A stretch of 64,000 bases of DNA from Triatoma infestans (Eukaryota; Arthropoda; Insecta; Hemiptera; Reduviidae). Positions 43,081-55,159 of this stretch are shown here, one piece after another. The translations under genes and the position numbers were made by a program. The stretch covers positions 124,001 through 188,000 of the forward strand of contig JAAEAF010001967.1 of assembly GCA_011037195.1 (NCBI GenBank), read 5' to 3'. A model generated the notes under the pieces. The model ran no database searches and was not told the DNA's origin. It worked only from the letters and a program-made list of their open reading frames with translations. Positions within the stretch are counted from its first letter, which is position 1. Each line of letters opens with the position of its first letter.

Positions 43081-44424
43081 AATTGCAGTTAAAGGACCTG
43101 GAGACTTTGAAAATTACAAAAAGTCAATATAATCATTAACATTTTTGAGTTGTGTTCCGGTCATCACGCTATCATCACTGATAAAATTAAAATTACAAAA
43201 ACTTATCGCGAATGATGATTTAATAAGTAACATTATATTTTTATTTTTCCTTATCTTTCTAAATTGGTTGTAAGATTTTGTGCACAATCAATGTCTTTTT
43301 TTTTTTAAGAATATGTCTACGATAAAAACTTCCAATGGGAATTATACATAATGATAACAGCTCTCTTTTTCACTGTAATATCTGCCGATGCTAGATTAGA
43401 TGCTAATCCTGAAGTTGTTATTTCCATAGTTATCCCGTTATTGTTTATCAAATTATTAAGTGAAATCATAAAATAGTAAAAATACTGCCTTAAATAAATA
43501 TCTTTTGCTAACCGAGGCAATACCAAAACAAAAAAAAAGAAAGAAACTTTTATCACACTGGGTCTTCCTAAAAGGGATAGGGTAATCTGTAACCTTTATA
43601 TACCTCCCCAACTAGCAGTGGTAGTGAATGGGGTATCGCATACCGGGAGGATGCCTAGTGTGTACTACTGCAGCGGTAACAACAGCCACCCCTGTATACA
43701 GAGCAACACAATCTCTCTACAGAGTCGGCCACATTTCCACTTTGCTCGCCTTCCAATCTAATACAGTATTCATGTTGGCTTGTCCTCCCAGGAGAGTTTC
43801 CAATCTACTACTAGCACCACTACAAAAACATTTTCCTACTCTCCTCTTCTTCTTGTTCGTTCCGGCTACAGGTTTTGTATAAGCAATAGTATGAAGAAAG
43901 ATCTTAGCTTCCACTGCAGTATACTGGTAGAGGTTAGAATGAGACATAAGCATACCCAAAGAGAGTGAGAGAGACAGAGAGAGAGGAATGAGAAAGTCGG
44001 TAGGGAAGACGACCCAAAAGATTCTGGTTCTGGCTATGAGGAAAGGTTTTTGTTTTTTACAACCTTCACCCCATGGAAAACCACACGGACCTAGAATGTT
44101 ACAGGCCAGTCAACCCCATGTTATTACTGTCCCTACCTTGTCCCTAATCTAACTATACCTATCTTTTACACACCTTCCGGGAAATACTAGGCACAACCAG
44201 CTTGAGTTGGCAACGTTAAAAGGAGATCTCCAACCTACTACCTCATATTGTTTTCAATCAAAACCATTCCTCTAAAGAAGTAAGAGGAAATAGCTCCGTC
44301 ATTCAATGGAGCTATATATAAGCTAAGCATAGATAATAGGCTGTTTATTCAAGTTCTGTTTTGCAACGGTGGTTAATCAAGATCCCAACAATTCACACCA
44401 TAAATATAAAAAAAAAAAATCTGC
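43081..44424. other. No gene seen
   Basis: 43600-44300 is less AT-rich than average. Its overlapping ORFs on both strands (43628-43882 plus, 43717-43959 minus, 43780-43968 plus) lack domains. A 7-bp inverted repeat TAGCTCC...GGAGCTA lies near 44291-44316. Confidence 0.4.
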
Positions 44425-44880
44425 TGTGAAACACTCACACGACTTTCTCTTACTGCAGTTTACATAATTATGATTGACTAATTCTCCTCAAGAATGGGAA
44501 TATCTAAACATTATAAAATGAATTTCCTCCGGAAACTATAACTTCCCCCTCCATCAAAATCACTCTAAATGAATTTTCTCTGATCTTTCTGAATTCTGAG
44601 AAGATAGTATGCAAGATTAATGAAACCCGTGGGTGTTTTTATGGAGAAAGTCGCAAAAACTGATGAGAAAAAAAGCTGCTCAATAAAGTCGCTCTTCCGG
44701 TTACGTTTTTCTTCAAAACTCTACCACAGCAGCAGCAGCAGCAGCATATTTAATTCTAAATAATATTATATGGATGATAGGTAGAATCATAGCACTTTAG
44801 AGGAGAGCATGAACTCCCAATCCTCCAAAGTTTTATGTTAAAAAAATGTCGGAAGAAAATCTCACTAGAAAATTATTTTT
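44425..44880 (+). repeat. Family R dispersed repeat, copy 11, with (CAG)n
   Basis: Shows the left terminus clearly: GAAACACTCACACGACTTTC, TCTTACTGCAGTTTACAT. It continues with TCACTCTAAATGAATTTTCT, GCTCTTCCGGTTACG, and a (CAG)n run at 44726-44745 where copies 2 and 4 have CAACAACATATTTAAT. The right half is missing. Confidence 0.75.
44726..44746. repeat. (CAG)n microsatellite inside family R
   Basis: Six to seven CAG units at a site that reads CAACAACAT in other copies. Confidence 0.9.
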
Positions 44881-46050
44881 TTAAATTTTAAATTTCCCAA
44901 AAAAGCGTCTCTTATTTACATAAATTCAGTATTAATTGTAAAAGTGAGCAGAAAAAAAACAAGGTTAATTCTAGACTAACCATTCTTTACGATTAATTAA
45001 AAAAATCAATATTAATTAAGGAAATTCATTATTTCTAAAATTAGTCATTTAAATTATTGAATAATTAAAAAAGTTAATGAGAATTTATAATGATTTATAA
45101 ATTAAATGAAACTTGGTCAAATGAATAAATAAAAATAAAAAGTTGATAATGGAATACATAATGATCGGACTTAATATCATCCATTTAGATAAACATGGGA
45201 CCTATTTAATAATGCCATATGATTATGCACGAATGACCAGCAAAATCTATTAGTGATGCCCAAAGTTTAACTATTTGTGAAGGAGAATATCATCAACTGC
45301 TACAATGCATGACCCGTGTATATGATTAAGCACTGTAACTAAAACTATACTATAGCCGGGTGAAATGAATACGTCTAGTGAAGTTTCATTTACCTACTAA
45401 CTATACAACATGTATAATAATAGACCATAGTAAATATTAACGCTATGGTACTTGTGTTCCCAAGGGGTTAATTTAACTAGAAATGTACATTATACAATTA
45501 AGATTTACCGCACCAATAAATTGTGTTCGTGGGTGACAATGCTTATAGAAACGGAGAAAGAAACTGAGCATTGTGGGAATAAAACACTAAAATAAACAAT
45601 AAAATTGGAAAGCATAAAGAAAAATTTAAAACTCTGTCCTATATATAAATAAACAAATATAATTAATGTAAAGTAAATTCAAATAAAAATAAAGTTAAAG
45701 TTGAAGAAGAAACTATTGAATAGGTAAGAATGGAAAGCAAGTAAATCAATTATTCAAACAATCAAAAAGGATGGTTCCTCCATTATGAGGATACAATAAT
45801 CTAAATCCTTCAAGAGAGGCGTATCAAGATTAGATGTTTATTCTCATGTTATATCCTATACGAGCGTATCGCTTTTATTTTTACTTCTACACCCGCAGAA
45901 ATAGAAAAGTAATACCTCTGAGAAATGTTTATCTGACAATAACTTTTTATTATCAGTCAACTGGACTTGATGTAATGTCTTAGAATATCACTGATTTTTA
46001 ACTTACCTAGAACACGTGCACGCATTACAAAAATGGTGAGTTTAAACACC
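44881..46050. other. No gene seen
   Basis: AT-rich sequence. Confidence 0.5.
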
Positions 46051-46700
46051 AGGCCAGAGAGTGGATGACAAAGTTATTAACAGCTATTCGCGCCCAGGCT
46101 AAGCTACACCAACGCCACCTTTACTGGACACTGTAAACTTAATAAGCACATGCATCCACTGCATTAACTGGGTCAGTACGTTGGCTTACACGGCTGAGAT
46201 TTCTCCTCTTTGGGCTGGACAAACTGACGCCTTTAAACCCACCCAGGACACTCTCTTAAGACTCCTAAGTCTATTCAAATGACAAGGCTGGAGAGCATAT
46301 TTAAACATCTGGGTGCTTTCAATTTCAACCAGGAGTCTCTCTTCAGAATCCTATGTGTAATAAAACTGATAGGACAGGAAAGAGTACTCTAATTTGTGGT
46401 GCCAAAGGATCGTGATGGTATAGGCTTTATAGCCAACCCCCACCAAATCTAATCTACCTAGAACACTCCAAGATAACTGGCCATCATCAAATAATAATGT
46501 TAAACCTAAACTCCGCATAACGAGTGCGTTGACCAAGATAAATTCAATTGCCTTCTCTCTGTACTTTCACATTTTCTTCAGACATTAGGTATTTCTAATA
46601 GCTGTACGTGTCTATGATGCGACAATAGGTCCGGACATAGTTGCCAGCAAGGACACTTAAAGTACTTCTTCTCAAACCCAACAAGTATTTTGTGATCCGT
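46051..46700. other. Unassigned mixed-composition block with an internal near-duplicate
   Basis: Clearly less AT-rich than its surroundings. Two stretches about 100 bp apart (46231-46285 and 46315-46368) are similar: CTTTAAACCCACCCAGGAC against CTTTCAATTTCAACCAGGAG, each followed by TCTCT and a similar 15-bp tail. They translate to AFKPTQDTLLRLLSLFK and AFNFNQESLFRILCVIK. No open frame joins them and I do not recognise the source. Confidence 0.35.
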
Positions 46701-46997
46701 AGAAGCTAACTCAAAGCTAAGGAGATCTCATATTTGCAGAAAATAGAGAAATCTGGAAAGGACTGTTAGAATATAGCCATAAGATTGATAGAGGACCTGG
46801 ACATTCTTGGACGTTCAATCGAAGAAACGTCCTAAACCATCTTGAAAGGAAATTTGGAAGGAAGAACACCGAGAAGAAGATTTCTTAGGACTGTGGAGAA
46901 TTCATTTACGAAGGACATTCAGAAAGAATTGGATAGAAAGGAATCAGCAAGGCTTACTGAGAATCGGGACTTTTGGAAAAGTCTGATCAATATATGA
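46700..46997 (+). pseudogene. LINE ORF2 extreme C-terminal remnant
   Basis: A 47-residue open stretch ending in a stop at 46995-46997 reads LEGRTPRRRFLRTVENSFTK, then DIQKELDRKESARLTENRDF, WKSLINI. A basic R-x-P-R-R-R-F block, then 'D..k...', then 'A.....dFW..L' is the usual ending of RTE/CR1-like LINE ORF2 proteins. Upstream (46720-46850) similar content is broken by stops. Probably a 5'-truncated dead copy; no tail or target duplication identified. Confidence 0.5.
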
Positions 46998-48879
46998 CCC
47001 TCACGCTTCAGGATATTAAACAGATTACTGACAAAGATGAAGTTTTGATCATGAAAACAAATCGTTTTTAAAGGAAGTTCTATCTTCTAATTCTTCTTCG
47101 TCAAATGCTATCCATTCTAGGATTTATGTTACTTATTTAAAAAAAAAAATAATAGTAAAAAGAAAAATAGGACTGAAATTGTAATCAGTCTACGATAAAC
47201 GATGGAGTCGCAATATTGACAAAAAATAAGCGAATCATCTAAATATTACAATATGAACAGATTATAAACATACTAATACAATATATATCGAATGAATGAC
47301 AATAGTATTGGACTCCTTCAATACTCGCCTCTCTCCTATACACTCAAGCCATCTCTGTCGCTCTTGTATTCTTCATTATATATCTATCTTGCTTCACTTA
47401 CATTGAATAGATGTTTGTCTGAAGGACTCTCTTATTGAAGTTGAATACCAAACTGTTCGATCACCTCTTACCATCTTGATCTTCCATCATTTCATCATCA
47501 TCCACACACAATACAATAACACAATTCTGTAGCAACTATTAACTATTTAATAATCCAATCATGCAATTTTTTAAAATTATAATGAGTAAACAAGATCTAA
47601 ATGATTGCCTCTTCTTTTAAGTAGTTGTTTTTTTGATCGCTTATAACGATAACTGAATTATAATCGAACTTTTAGAACTAACAATCGACTTAAGAATGCC
47701 AAAGTTTTACTAAATTTTCAGTATTTTTATTATTACATCTTATTTATTATTATAACTAAATTATAGTTTTCGTTTTTTCCTTCATTCAGAGTTCGAATTA
47801 TTTAGGAAATTATACCGCATCAGGTACCAAAATTCCGGTCAATAATCCGTCAATCTGAAGCATAAATTTTACGAATTCTTTTTTTTTTCATTTTTGCGTT
47901 TTTTCCAAAAATGGTTGTAAAGCATTTTCTCCGAAATCATGTTCTAAACTTATTTTAGTGTGGATTTTTAGAAAATGAGATTTAACAATTAATATTTGCT
48001 CGAAGCATTCGGGAAAGGCAGACTTGGGGTGAATGTGGAAAAAATATTTGGTTGTGTGGCACAATTGTGTGACATAGGTCACCATAAAAATTTAAATATT
48101 TAGGCTCAGTTATCTACGAGTCTGGATGCTGTGAAGCAGACACACCATAGGCGAGCACCACACGAGTAAGTTGCGGAAAGTGGAGATGGATGGGATAAGC
48201 AGGGCAGTTAACTTATCCACGCTAGAGAGAACGAAAAGTGGAGGTACCTGTAGCGGAAAATATAGAAAGAAAAACGTTTCTGTCGAAAGAATGGATGAGG
48301 AAAAAGGACTCAAAAATTTCTGGAATGGACTTCTGGAAAGAAGGAACTACAGGCGTCAAGAGTGCTATCTGGAGAGCAATGATTGCTCTAATGGTGAATG
48401 AACGCGGGCTATAAAATGCCAATGTGGAAGTTTACAATAATTATTAGAATAGTATAATTGCAATTAGGAAAAGGCATGTGAGAGTTTTTCACATGAATTT
48501 ATTTATTTACTTTTTTGCTTACTCAGATAGCGCGATCAATCATACTAAATTTGAGTTTTCATTGTGCAAGCGTAATGATTTTTTTTTTTTACAGCATTTC
48601 GCGATTTTCTTGAAACGTTGCAAATCAAATTTTTCCAAAAAAAAATGGAAATTTTGGGAGTTTTGGACGAGCTACAACATTATGCGTTCTTCCACCCCAA
48701 ATTACCGCTTCAGTTCTATCGTAACGGATCACACCACCTAGATGAAATTAAAATCCATTAAATGTGTAACTGATATTTCATGAATGAAGAAAATCAGTTT
48801 TGTTGGTGGAAGTGCATGTTTACAGAATTAGGTTTCTGAGATTTTCTGGAATTTTCTTGAAAAATGGTTTGAGGGATGT
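46998..48879. other. No gene seen
   Basis: AT-rich except 48110-48420, where overlapping ORFs occur on both strands (48171-48401 plus, 48222-48422 minus) without recognisable domains; the plus-strand reading there (RKVEMDGISRAVNLSTLERT) may be old LINE-like sequence but is unsupported. 47300-47520 is pyrimidine-rich. Confidence 0.4.
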
Positions 48880-49260
48880 AACAGCAAGAGAGCAAACAGC
48901 AACCAAAGAGAGCAAGAGAATCTCAACCACTCTCTCGGACTGGAGTGGGAGAAGCTGTATAAATATAGCCACTGATAGTGCATGAAGGACAGTTAAACAT
49001 AATTCAACACAGTTAAACACAGTGGAAATCAGTTCAGTACATCCAATCGCTACGCCTCATTTTCTTACCACTCAACCTTAAACATTTCTCTGTAAAGTCC
49101 AGGCAGTCTGTGTCTCATTACTAATATATCAGTTAACCAGTGTTAACCAAGTCTTTTTCTTAACTTATCAATCAAAGCCAATTCTCTCTATCCAACACAT
49201 CCATTATAAACGATTAAATTTTTTTATTTAATCTTGGAATCTTAACTGCCCAGATATTGC
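48880..49260 (+). repeat. LTR-like repeat, copy B
   Basis: GAGAATCTCAACCACTCTC, GACTGGAGTGGGAGAAGCTG, TATAAATATAGCC (TATA-like, about 48957), AAGTCCAGGCAGTCTGTGTC near 49096 and CCAATTCTCTCTATCC. It aligns end to end with copy A at 33.7 kb over about 350 bp with moderate divergence. Confidence 0.4.
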
Positions 49261-50684
49261 TTCTTATTAGATTTTTATTTCGGAAAACTAATGTTTAGGG
49301 TGTTTCTGAGCTGCTAACTTTTTGCAGTTATGACATTTCAGAGGTATGATAAAACTATCCTGCGATTTCCATACAATATGATCGCATTCAGGTACAAGTT
49401 ATTCCTAAAGAACTATAAATTTAATAAATCGCCCACCTATGCTTAGCTTATAATAATGCTAAAAAGATTGACTAAAAGTTATAAAAAAAAAAAAAAATCA
49501 CACGAGGTTTCACACAGAAGTAAAGTGGAAAATTTGAACTTCAGGATATTTAATGGTTAGCAATTAATACTAATTATGACGAAGTATCGGATGGTAAAGA
49601 GGAATGTATTTTTGGTAGAAGTTTATATATAAAGTATGCGAAGGAAGTGGATTATTAAATTAAATACTTAACTATCTTAACTTAACATTAAAACTAGGTA
49701 GGTTACGAACGTAGGGAACGACATATAAAGTAGGTAGGATATATCAAACTGGCAATGGCTGGCTGGGAAGGCTTTACACACACACTCGTTAGGGCCCCAC
49801 GAAGTAACTACCTAAAGTATTACAAATTAATTATCTAAGGACCTAGTATGAACTCTTGTTTAAAACATTTTAATCTTGCTCTTTAAATAAGGATTTTATA
49901 TTCAGAAATATCAAAGTTTTATTAGTGCTTTATAAAAATAAAAAAAGAAAAACTTCAGTAATAAAATATTTGAAAAAAGAAAATATGGTGGCTAAAAAAA
50001 ATGAATAAACTTCTGAAACAATAGAAGTTCAATGACCTCCATTAAAAGAATTAATACTAATTTTTTGGTTGAATAGTTACATTAATATGCTTGCAATTTA
50101 ATCAATTCTTCATCAGAGTAAATATCTACATCCGACAAGCAGTTCAATTATTAGGGGACCCATCGTTATGATAAATAGTAAGACTGAAAAAAATTCGATC
50201 TCATTTGATGATAATAGTTCTTAAAAGTCATATAGTAATAGGAAGTATTAATGTTCGTGACCAATTTTGAAATTAGGATTTAACCGGAAATCCCATGTTT
50301 TGAGTAAATACTAAATAAATGATGCTACTTGTCAGTCCGACAAAATAGGTATTTAACAATGCGACAAATTTGGTGGTGATAAACGACAGAAAAAAGAAAA
50401 TCAGACAAAATATTCATAGAACGATAAAATATCTAGGGAATGACGAAAAATTAAAAATATTGAAATGAACGACAAAATATGTAATTAAACCATATCGTAT
50501 GTGCATTCATTTATTTAGGTTATGGGTTATATATTTAGGTTATTTATTTTGGTAATGGATTATATTGACCAACATGAATTTGTCGCCATGCATTTTATTA
50601 GCGTAAAATGACTCTAGAATATAACAAATATGGTACTGCTAATACAAATATGGCAAACTTTTTTGAAAAGTAGTTCAAAATTGA
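49261..50684. other. No gene seen
   Basis: AT-rich. A weak CTGATGAAG word on the minus strand near 50110 was considered and not called. Confidence 0.5.
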
Positions 50685-51170
50685 ATTTATTACTTCCTCT
50701 TATTGCTACTAAGGATGAAGTATTGCGGTATTGCGCCAAATTTTCGAAATTGAGTAATCACCGGAAATACGTGTCTTGGTGTCCCCTGAATGCGTAAAAA
50801 AATGATTTTATCGAATGGCGTGAGTGTGTGTATATGAATTAATAGAATATCTAAAAAACGAAAAGTAGCAGGAAGCTCAAACTTGGAACTTCGTTTATTT
50901 ACTACAACCGCATCAGACATGAAGATTTCAAGCAAAATTGATAAACCGGAAGTGCATTTTACTGAATTTTGTTTTTATTTTTCCTGATTTTCTCGAAAAC
51001 GTTTCCTAACGATTTTCTTAAAATTTCGTATACTATCGTATATTTAAGGATATATGAAGTTAAAATTCCCAAGTTTAAAGAAAGTTGGTTAACCTGCTGT
51101 GCCGCTTAAAGAATTTTTTTTTTTTTTAATAGTTTTTCAGAAATCAGATTAAATTAGATTCTGTGGGGGT
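50685..51170 (-). repeat. Family R dispersed repeat, copy 12
   Basis: Reverse orientation: ACTTCCTCTTATTGCTAC, GCCAAATTTTCGAAATTGAG, CACCGGAAATACGTGTC, a short TG tract (GTGAGTGTGTGTATATG, near 50820) at the CA-microsatellite position, then ATAAACCGGAAGTGCATTTT and TTCTCGAAAACG. A further module with TTCCCAAGTTTAAAGAAAG follows to about 51170. Confidence 0.8.
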
Positions 51171-52984
51171 TGGCTCTTCAGTATAGGTCATCGTGACCAC
51201 TTAGGTTTTCAGAACTTACTGATAAAGGGATACGTTCTTTGTAAACTAATTATAGGTATGTAAATTCTAACACTTTTACTGGAAACATTTTTGCAAAAAG
51301 AATAATTATTTTCGGGAATTCTAGGGAAATGACTTGGACGGTAGGACTTCCCTTTAAGTGTCATTTCTTTCCTGCGGAAAATATCCTTCTAAAAATACTC
51401 TTTCGAGGACTAGTTTTCCTGAAATTTCGCGATCACGAACGAGTTCTAGGGAGCGTGTATCCACCATTGATATTTAGAATGTACTGTCTTTTAAAATCTT
51501 TTCTGAATGATAGTGTCGCTGTCCATCACGTGTTATATTGGAAATCTCTCTCTCTCTCTCTCTTATCTCCTCATAGATTCTGCACGCGCTGTTACTTTCT
51601 AGGGGCCCTAGCTTCTTCAGATATCTTCTGAGTTGCTTGTGGCCTAAAGTGACATTACAATACAATCTAAGTTTCCTCACTAACTTTCTATATAAAATAA
51701 TCAAATAAATAGTAAAAATCCAAATCAGAAAAAAGTTCAGCAGCGAGAGAAAGACGTGTGATTTAATTACACAAGATTAATTTTTAGTTTAAGTAAGTTT
51801 TGAATAAACTAATGTGAATTTAAAGAATATATAATGAAGTAAACAAACTGAAAGTAAGAGGCATTATTTTTATTATTTACATAACAAATGGACGAAAAAT
51901 GAATTGCCCGATCTAAGCATCTTATATAAGAAGATCACACGATAAGTCAGACACCATTCTTATCTTGTTTTAAATTAATTTTTTTTTTTTCTGTATTATA
52001 CAAAACCTAAATGAAAAAAACCACGGTTGAAAACTTGGAAGAAATATGAAAGTACTGTGTGCAATAGGGAAATACCACAGGGAAATCACAATACCAGACA
52101 CGGAAAATAAAATTTATAATGGTAGACGACTTTTCTTGTATTGATCAGGCTTAGTTATACTATATAAGAAAGAAAAAGTATATATATTTCACTGTCACAC
52201 AATTTCAGAATAAATTTTCTTGATAAATAGAAAATAAACGTTTTTCCCAGGTTTATCTTGTAAAATTTTCTTTCTAGTACTTTAAGTTTTTTTTTTTTTC
52301 ACATTTCAAGCACTTAGAAAACTATAAAAAAAATGTCCGTCTGAAAATGCTGTCAGTCTTAAGAAAAATAAATAAATTTTTTTTTAATGCTTTTCACTTG
52401 TACTGAGGTTCGGTGTGAAATTCTAACAAAAATGACTTAAATAATTTAAAGCTTTATTGTTGATAGTTATACTAGGGTACAAGAGTAATGTTTTTTTTTT
52501 AAGCGCTTACAAACACCCAAATTTCCTTACCGGAATTATGTTAGGGAAAAACATTTTTATTTTAGAGTTGAGTGAATACAAGTCATCCGCCATCAGGCCC
52601 AACAACAAATACCCTGACAACAATAGAACACTAGGGGGAAGTGGATCGCTACACAAATCTGCATATCTATCCGTAATTTTAAACAAAGATGATCAATTAT
52701 AAGAAGCTAACTGATTAAGTTTGTACTGAGTATCCATTACATTTAAACAATTTGAGTGGTAGCTCGGACAACTGGTTTTAGCGATATCCACCTACTCATC
52801 CCGAAAACCAAGTAGTTTCCTACTTGCTACTTAAAGATTACATGCTCACATTAAGGGTATTTTTGTAAAATTTCTTGAAAAATGTTTTACTAAGAAATGA
52901 GAGGAACTGGCCCCTTCGTCATACAAATTAAACAGAAGGAAGAGAAACGAATTATTAGATTGAACAAGTTTTAGTTTTCTCACG
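51171..52984. other. No gene seen
   Basis: AT-rich with (TC)n near 51548-51563. ORFs at 51329-51631 (+) and 52457-52702 (+) have no recognised domain. Confidence 0.45.
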
Positions 52985-53262
52985 CTTTTACTTTCTCTTA
53001 TTTTCTGCAAGAGGAAGTATGGTGATCAAGTCAAATTTCCGATTTTGAATTTTTAACGGAAATACATATAATTTTCCTATAACTGCAGCAGTGGAAAGTC
53101 TGTGTAAGTGTTTCAATCAAATTTTTAGTTTTACCGATATTTTGTTCATATACATACAATTCGCCAAACAAATTTTATTTTGCCTTCCAGAGACCTTCTC
53201 AAAACTTATTACCTCCGTTGAAATTTAACGCAATTACTTTCAAAAGAAAAAGAAAAGAAAAG
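52985..53262. repeat. Two family R right ends in opposite orientation, copy 13
   Basis: 52985-53080 is in reverse orientation (TTTTACTTTCTCTTATTTTC, GCAAGAGGAAGTATGG, CAAATTTCCGATTTTG, AACGGAAATACAT). 53130-53255 is in forward orientation (ATTTTGTTCATATACATAC, CAGAGACCTTCTCAAAAC, CGTTGAAATTTAACGCAAT). The pair therefore forms an inverted junction of two right halves. Confidence 0.6.
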
Positions 53263-54550
53263 TGATATCAGAAATTTTCTCTGGATTGAAATTCATACAT
53301 TTTCACAGGATTAAAGTGCAATATAAGTATAGATAAGTAAATGTGTCCGATAATGTGGCCACAAAGGCAGTACTAGTACAACCTGGGAAGATCTATTGCG
53401 GTGGACAAGATGTTGACTATATCTGGCTAGTGTTGTTAATCTTATTCGGTTAGTATATTCGCATAAAGCGACGTGGAATAAATTTATTTTCTTCCTCTCG
53501 ATGGGTTTTCATAAAAAAAATTTTGTTATAATAATGACAGCTGTTTTCTATGAAAGAAATGAAAATGAAACCAGCTAGTGTATTAAAACTTCAAAATTAT
53601 GAAAAGTATATTTTTTTTTTAAATAAAAACTTATCGTATATTAATTGTAAACAAACAAAATCAGCCAGTACTATAAACCTTATTTCTTATAGATATTAGT
53701 GACATGCAGAAAAAGAAAGAAAGTATATATCATTTATTTTTAGTTTTAGAATATTTGCACACAATATATACACATATTTTATGAAAGCAAACAAATATTC
53801 TCCCCCCCCCCCTCACAAAGGCACACACATTATATGAATGTAAGGACACAATATAGAAAAAGAGAGAAAAGTTTTTCACAGCGCTCTAGAATATAGAGCC
53901 GAAAGTTGTGCAATGTACGACCTCTATAGGAACGAACAAGTATGAGAAAACGAATCGCATAGGGATGGAATATGAAATCTCCCCCCTACCAGTTTTGTTT
54001 GCACATTATATCCAAAAGCACCAACCAGGCCAAGTCTTGATAAGGCACGCATCGTTCGTGCTCTATAATACTTCTCAAGTTCCCAACCACCTGCACACAA
54101 TCTACAGGCATTGTTGCGCACTATCATTGCAGCCCGCCTATAGAGGGGAGGAGGAGAAGTAACGTAACAATCACTGCTATAAATTAGAACAGGATTTTTA
54201 TTAAAAATAAGAAGATGAAAAAATAACACAGAGTATGAGGGAGAAAAAACTAAGCCATGACAGAACTGGGATAAAGTTTATAGGAAAAAGTGAACTAAAT
54301 TTAAAAAATAAAATAAAAAGTGAAGCCCCTAGTGTGCGCAAAAACTCATTTACTTCATTTCTCTCCAGGCAGTTAATTAAAAAATTATTTTTTTTATTCA
54401 AATTAGGCATTTTTACAATACAATGAATTCATATAATACCTTATAGATATTGTGCTAAATAGCATACGTACAATTATGGGACCATTTACAGGAACTTAGT
54501 AATGGTTATGCTCATCCATAACGCTTACTGATATAAATAAGTGTTATGGT
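53263..54550. other. No gene seen
   Basis: AT-rich with a C run at 53801-53811. 53900-54170 has near-normal GC and overlapping ORFs on both strands without domains. Confidence 0.45.
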
Positions 54551-54554
54551 AATG

Positions 54555-54640
54555 AAAGTATTATGATCGTGTTGAATTTTCGATATCGAATTTTTAACCG
54601 GAAATACAGGTTTCGAGGTCCACAGAGTCAGAAAAAAATG
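54555..54640 (-). repeat. Family R fragment, copy 14
   Basis: ATGATCGTGTTGAATTTTCG, ATATCGAATTTTTAACCGG, AAATACAGGTTTCGAGGTCC, CACAGAGTCAGAAAAAAATG: the reverse of the right quarter of the family. Confidence 0.7.
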
Positions 54641-55128
54641 GACCAATCTAATTATTCCGTCCAGAACTATATACAGAAGTGTCGCAAAGATAGTACATAC
54701 AAATATTTATTTGAAAATTACAATTACCATGCCATAAAACTCCCAAACTACATTTCCTTTTTAATGCTAAAATAATTAAGATAAATTTTATAAAAATAAA
54801 TAAATAAGTAAATAATGTAATAACAATAATCTTTTCAAACGTTAATAACTTTAAACTTTCTGAAACTTTATTTAGAATTTATTTTGATCTTCTGTCCATG
54901 CTTTTTTTTTTTAAAAAATAAAGTTCCCAAGGCCAGTTAGAATATAGAAATACACACAAAGTATAAGACAAGAACATAAAGTACAAGAAGAAAAAAAAGT
55001 GGAAAGAGGAGAAAAGAAGAAAAAGAAAAATGGGGGGGGGAGTTTTCATGTTTTTCTATAAATAAATTTTTAATGCACTTTTAAACAACTTGAATTGGCA
55101 TGAGTTTTCTAAATGAGAGAAAGATTGT

Positions 55129-55159
<31 letters not shown>

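Noticed and set aside
50100..50140. Hammerhead-like CTGATGAAG on the minus strand
   Set aside because: GAAA is replaced by GCAAG and no GUC or paired stem I follows.
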